Assembly: GCA_028284025.1 (NCBI GenBank) | Contig: JANQSM010000222.1 | Location: forward strand, 1 to 9,312 | DNA from: Alphaproteobacteria bacterium | GTDB lineage: Bacteria > Pseudomonadota > Alphaproteobacteria > JANQSM01 | DNA length: 9,312 nucleotides | Direction of reading: 5' to 3' | Notes under the pieces: generated by a model | Told to the model about the DNA's origin: nothing | The model's database searches: none | What the model saw: only the letters and a program-made list of their open reading frames with translations | Translations under genes and position numbers: made by a program | Shown here: in pieces, positions 7,384 through 9,312 of the stretch | How positions within the stretch are numbered: position 1 is the stretch's first letter | Layout: each line of letters starts with the position of its first letter

Positions 7384-7400
7384 AGCAAGAGGCATGCCAA
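7384..7400 (-). promoter_or_regulatory. Sigma54 (RpoN) -24/-12 promoter candidate for the signalling operon
   Basis: The minus strand reads TTGGCATGCCTCTTGCT. Against the RpoN consensus YTGGCACGrNNNTTGCW it matches 12 of the 14 defined positions and has the required GG-N10-GC spacing exactly. Predicted transcription begins near 7373, about 14 bases before the ATG at 7357-7359, so the GAGG ribosome binding site would lie at the very 5' end of the message. The motif and position are good, but the function is inferred. Confidence 0.65.
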
Positions 7401-7447
7401 GGAAAAATGTCTTTATTTTCAGGGGGTTGAATTTTGAATGAAAAGGA

Positions 7448-7495
7448 TTTGTGCAGTTTTCATTGCAAAATGCAACTGAATTTGCAAAGCACGAA
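7448..7495. promoter_or_regulatory. Nested inverted repeats and TGCAA cluster, candidate regulator-binding region
   Basis: The outer arms are TTTGTGC (7448-7454) and GCACGAA (7489-7495), complementary at 6 of 7 bases. Inside is an imperfect palindrome with CAGTT (7454-7458) and CATT (7461-7464) against AATG (7469-7472) and AACTG (7474-7478). TGCAA occurs at 7464, 7471 and 7483, and TTGCAAA is repeated 19 bases apart (7463 and 7482). The region lies about 75-120 bases upstream of the predicted sigma54 start, where enhancer sites for RpoN activators usually sit. It also lies 40-85 bases before the carbonic anhydrase start and could serve that gene instead. Confidence 0.4.
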
Positions 7496-7500
7496 TCTCC

Positions 7501-7528
7501 TTGAATTGAGAGTAAATGTAGCTACCAT
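7501..7528 (+). promoter_or_regulatory. Possible leaderless promoter for the carbonic anhydrase gene
   Basis: TTGAAT (7501-7506), a 16-base spacer and TACCAT (7523-7528) each match 4 of 6 bases of the sigma70 boxes. Transcription would begin at about 7535, which is the A of the ATG. The boxes are weak. The proposal rests mainly on the absence of any Shine-Dalgarno before this start. Confidence 0.25.
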
Positions 7529-7534
7529 CCTTTT

Positions 7535-8053
7535 ATGGCGATTATCAGACCTTACAAAAATATTACTCCTAAAATCCATGATAGCTGCTTTATCGCAGAG
7601 AATGCCTTCATAAACGGTGATGTTGAAATCGAGGAAGGCGCAAGCATTTGGTACAATTGTGTTGTACGGGGGGATGTTAACTACATTCGTATTGGTAAAA
7701 ATACCAATGTGCAGGATGGGACGATCATTCACGTTGCCAGTGAGAAACTGGGCGATTTACCTACTATTATTGGGGACAATATCACTATTGGGCATATGGC
7801 GTTGATCCATGCCTGTACAATTGAAGATGAAGCTTTTGTTGGTATGAAAGCCTGTATGCTGGATGGATCGCGGATTGAAGCGCGCGGGATGTTAGCTGCA
7901 GGCGCTATCTTGACGCCAGGCAAGGTTGTTAAATCAAAAGAATTATGGGCCGGCACACCTGCCAAGTTCATGCGCAAGCTGACAGATCAGGATCTAGAGA
8001 CAATGGCCTGGAACACCAAACACTACACCATTCTGGCAAATAGCTATCTTTAA
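7535..8053 (+). CDS. Gamma-class carbonic anhydrase family protein (172 aa)
   Basis: A left-handed beta-helix hexapeptide-repeat protein of the YrdA/PaaY-like gamma carbonic anhydrase family, expected to be a cytoplasmic homotrimer. Hexapeptide turns run from about residue 13 to 130. The family residues are present: Arg45 and Asp47 in VVRGDVN, Gln60-Asp61 in NVQDG, and the three zinc ligands His66 (IIH), His87 (IGH) and His92 (LIH). The C-terminal GTPAKFMRKL (140-149) and closing helix are also typical, and the length is normal. Many members of this subgroup have weak or no measured carbonic anhydrase activity, so hydration of CO2 is likely but unproven. The ATG at 7535 fits the family N-terminus. 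No earlier ATG, GTG or TTG exists in frame before the stop at 7502-7504, and no Shine-Dalgarno is visible. The gene is divergent from the signalling operon, and its stop overlaps that of phaC. Confidence 0.92.
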   Translation: MAIIRPYKNITPKIHDSCFIAENAFINGDVEIEEGASIWYNCVVRGDVNYIRIGKNTNVQDGTIIHVASEKLGDLPTIIGDNITIGHMALIHACTIEDEAFVGMKACMLDGSRIEARGMLAAGAILTPGKVVKSKELWAGTPAKFMRKLTDQDLETMAWNTKHYTILANSYL

Positions 8054-9312
8054 TATGTTTTCTTTACATAGCTGCCAGGCGCATTTTCAATTGGCTTTAA
8101 TTTACCATCGCCAGGCTTGCGTGCCTTGACTTTACTGCCTGTATATTGCTCCAGCCATTTTTCCCACTCAGGCCACCAGGATCCGGCATCTTCCTTGGCT
8201 TCTTTAAACCACTGGTTGGGAGAATCAGGGTTGTTTTTACCCTTGCCAATCCAGTGCGAGTATTTTCCTTTAGCAGGGTGATTGACCACACCGGCAATAT
8301 GCCCACTGGCGGCCAGGGTGAAATTAGTGGGACCAGAAAACATTTTCATCCCTTTATAGGTTGTTTTCCAGGGGGCGATATGATCTTCCCGGGTGGAGAT
8401 AAAGAAAGACGGTGTATCGACGGTTGTTAAATCAATCGGCACGCCACGGATGCTAATACCGCCTTTTTTCATCAAGTTATTGTTCAGGTACATATTGCGC
8501 AGGTAAAAGCTATGCATGGCCGCTGGCATACGGGTAGAATCTGAATTCCAGTACAGAAGATCAAACGGAAATGGATCTTTACCCAACAGGTAATTATTGA
8601 TGACAAAAGACCAGATCAAATCATTAGCGCGTAACAAGTTAAAAGTGGTGGCCATTTCCTCGCCTTCCAGGTAGCCGCGCTTGTACATGCGTTCTTCCAG
8701 TGCAGAAATTTGGTCTTCATCAATAAACACAGCTAAATCACCGGCATCAGAAAAGTCGAGCAGGGTGGTGAAGAAGGTTGCAGACTTAATTCTTTTGTCA
8801 CCTTTGGATTTCATGTAGGCAAGCTGGCAGGCTAAAAGAGTTCCCCCAATACAATAGCCAATCATATTGACTTCCTTCTCTCCGGTGGCTTCTTCAACTG
8901 CTGTTAGGGCCGCTAGGGGGCCTTCTTCCATATAGTCGGCAAAGCTCTTGTCCCTGTAAGAAGCATCCGGGTTTACCCAGGAAATAACGAACACCGTATG
9001 ACCTTGATCTACCGCCCATTTGATAAAGGAGTTTTCTGGCTTCAGATCCAGGATGTAATATTTATTAATCCACGGTGGCATCAGTAGTAAGGGCGTTTTG
9101 TGCACTTGTGGTGTACTTGGGTCATATTGTATCAGTTGCATCATGTCATTTTGAAATACAACCTTACCCGGTGTAACGGCAATGTTTTTGCCCACTTCAA
9201 AGGCTTCATAATTAGTCATGGAGACAGCGAGCTTACCTTCACCCCGCTCAAAGTCTTCTACCAGATTTTGTAATCCATTGACCAAATTCTCTCCACCGGA
9301 CTCTAAAGTGGT
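8050..9312 (-). CDS. phaC: Class I poly(3-hydroxyalkanoate) synthase, N-terminus outside window
   Basis: PHA synthase polymerises (R)-3-hydroxyacyl-CoA, usually 3-hydroxybutyryl-CoA, into storage polyester at the granule surface and releases CoA. The frame is open to the right edge, so the 5' part is missing. About 420 residues are visible; class I enzymes have near 590, so roughly 165 are missing. Counting from a TTG at 9285 (probably internal, not the start), the catalytic triad is Cys145 in the lipase-like box GYCIGG, Asp301 in REDHIAP and His329 in SGHIAGV. The Asp-to-His spacing of 28 equals that of the Cupriavidus necator enzyme. Other family blocks are LLLMPPWINKYYILDL, the FVISWVNP strand and the Trp-rich C-terminal WWPEWEKWL. 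The visible catalytic core looks intact. The stop overlaps that of the convergent carbonic anhydrase gene, and no terminator is visible there. Its promoter lies outside the window. Confidence 0.96.
   Translation of the reverse strand, partial: TTLESGGENLVNGLQNLVEDFERGEGKLAVSMTNYEAFEVGKNIAVTPGKVVFQNDMMQLIQYDPSTPQVHKTPLLLMPPWINKYYILDLKPENSFIKWAVDQGHTVFVISWVNPDASYRDKSFADYMEEGPLAALTAVEEATGEKEVNMIGYCIGGTLLACQLAYMKSKGDKRIKSATFFTTLLDFSDAGDLAVFIDEDQISALEERMYKRGYLEGEEMATTFNLLRANDLIWSFVINNYLLGKDPFPFDLLYWNSDSTRMPAAMHSFYLRNMYLNNNLMKKGGISIRGVPIDLTTVDTPSFFISTREDHIAPWKTTYKGMKMFSGPTNFTLAASGHIAGVVNHPAKGKYSHWIGKGKNNPDSPNQWFKEAKEDAGSWWPEWEKWLEQYTGSKVKARKPGDGKLKPIENAPGSYVKKTY

Noticed and set aside
7438..7479. 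A 13-codon open frame beginning ATGAAAAGG, with AGGGGG 11 bases upstream, before the carbonic anhydrase gene.
   Set aside because: It is too short to judge, lacks regulatory codon runs or an attenuator hairpin with a U tract, and overlaps the dyad, which can itself explain any conservation.

Overview
The window looks like part of an alphaproteobacterial chromosome, moderately AT-rich and probably from a free-living or marine lineage. This is inferred from the class I PHA synthase, the YrdA-type gamma carbonic anhydrase, the response-regulator style and the codon use; the order cannot be fixed from the sequence alone. No rRNA, tRNA, CRISPR array, insertion sequence or phage gene was seen.

Left part (1-2430). 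The end of a class I SAM-dependent methyltransferase (+) converges on a gene for an unrecognised exported protein (-). That gene has a clear sigma70-type promoter. A divergent gene (+) encodes a small exported cysteine-rich protein that I also do not recognise. It ends at a hairpin terminator that probably works in both directions.

Centre (2428-7534). Four minus-strand genes form a tight probable operon, read from right to left: two paralogous response regulators with a C-terminal receiver domain and an unfamiliar N-terminal domain, a PhnD-like periplasmic binding protein, and a hybrid histidine kinase (TM-sensor-TM-HAMP-HisKA-HATPase-REC-HPt). The binding-protein and kinase genes overlap by 17 bases. 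A strong sigma54-type (-24/-12) promoter candidate lies just before the first gene, with nested inverted repeats about 80-120 bases upstream of its predicted start. The likely logic is that the binding protein detects a small ligand in the periplasm and signals through the kinase sensor domain, and that the HPt domain passes phosphate to one or both response regulators. Neither regulator has a recognisable DNA-binding output, and no transporter permease or ATPase gene lies beside the binding protein. This cassette is the most interesting part of the window.

Right part (7535-9312). A gamma carbonic anhydrase gene (+) diverges from the signalling operon. It lacks a Shine-Dalgarno sequence and may be leaderless. 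It converges with phaC (-), the class I polyhydroxyalkanoate synthase gene, which runs off the right edge. The two stop codons share the tetranucleotide TTAA.
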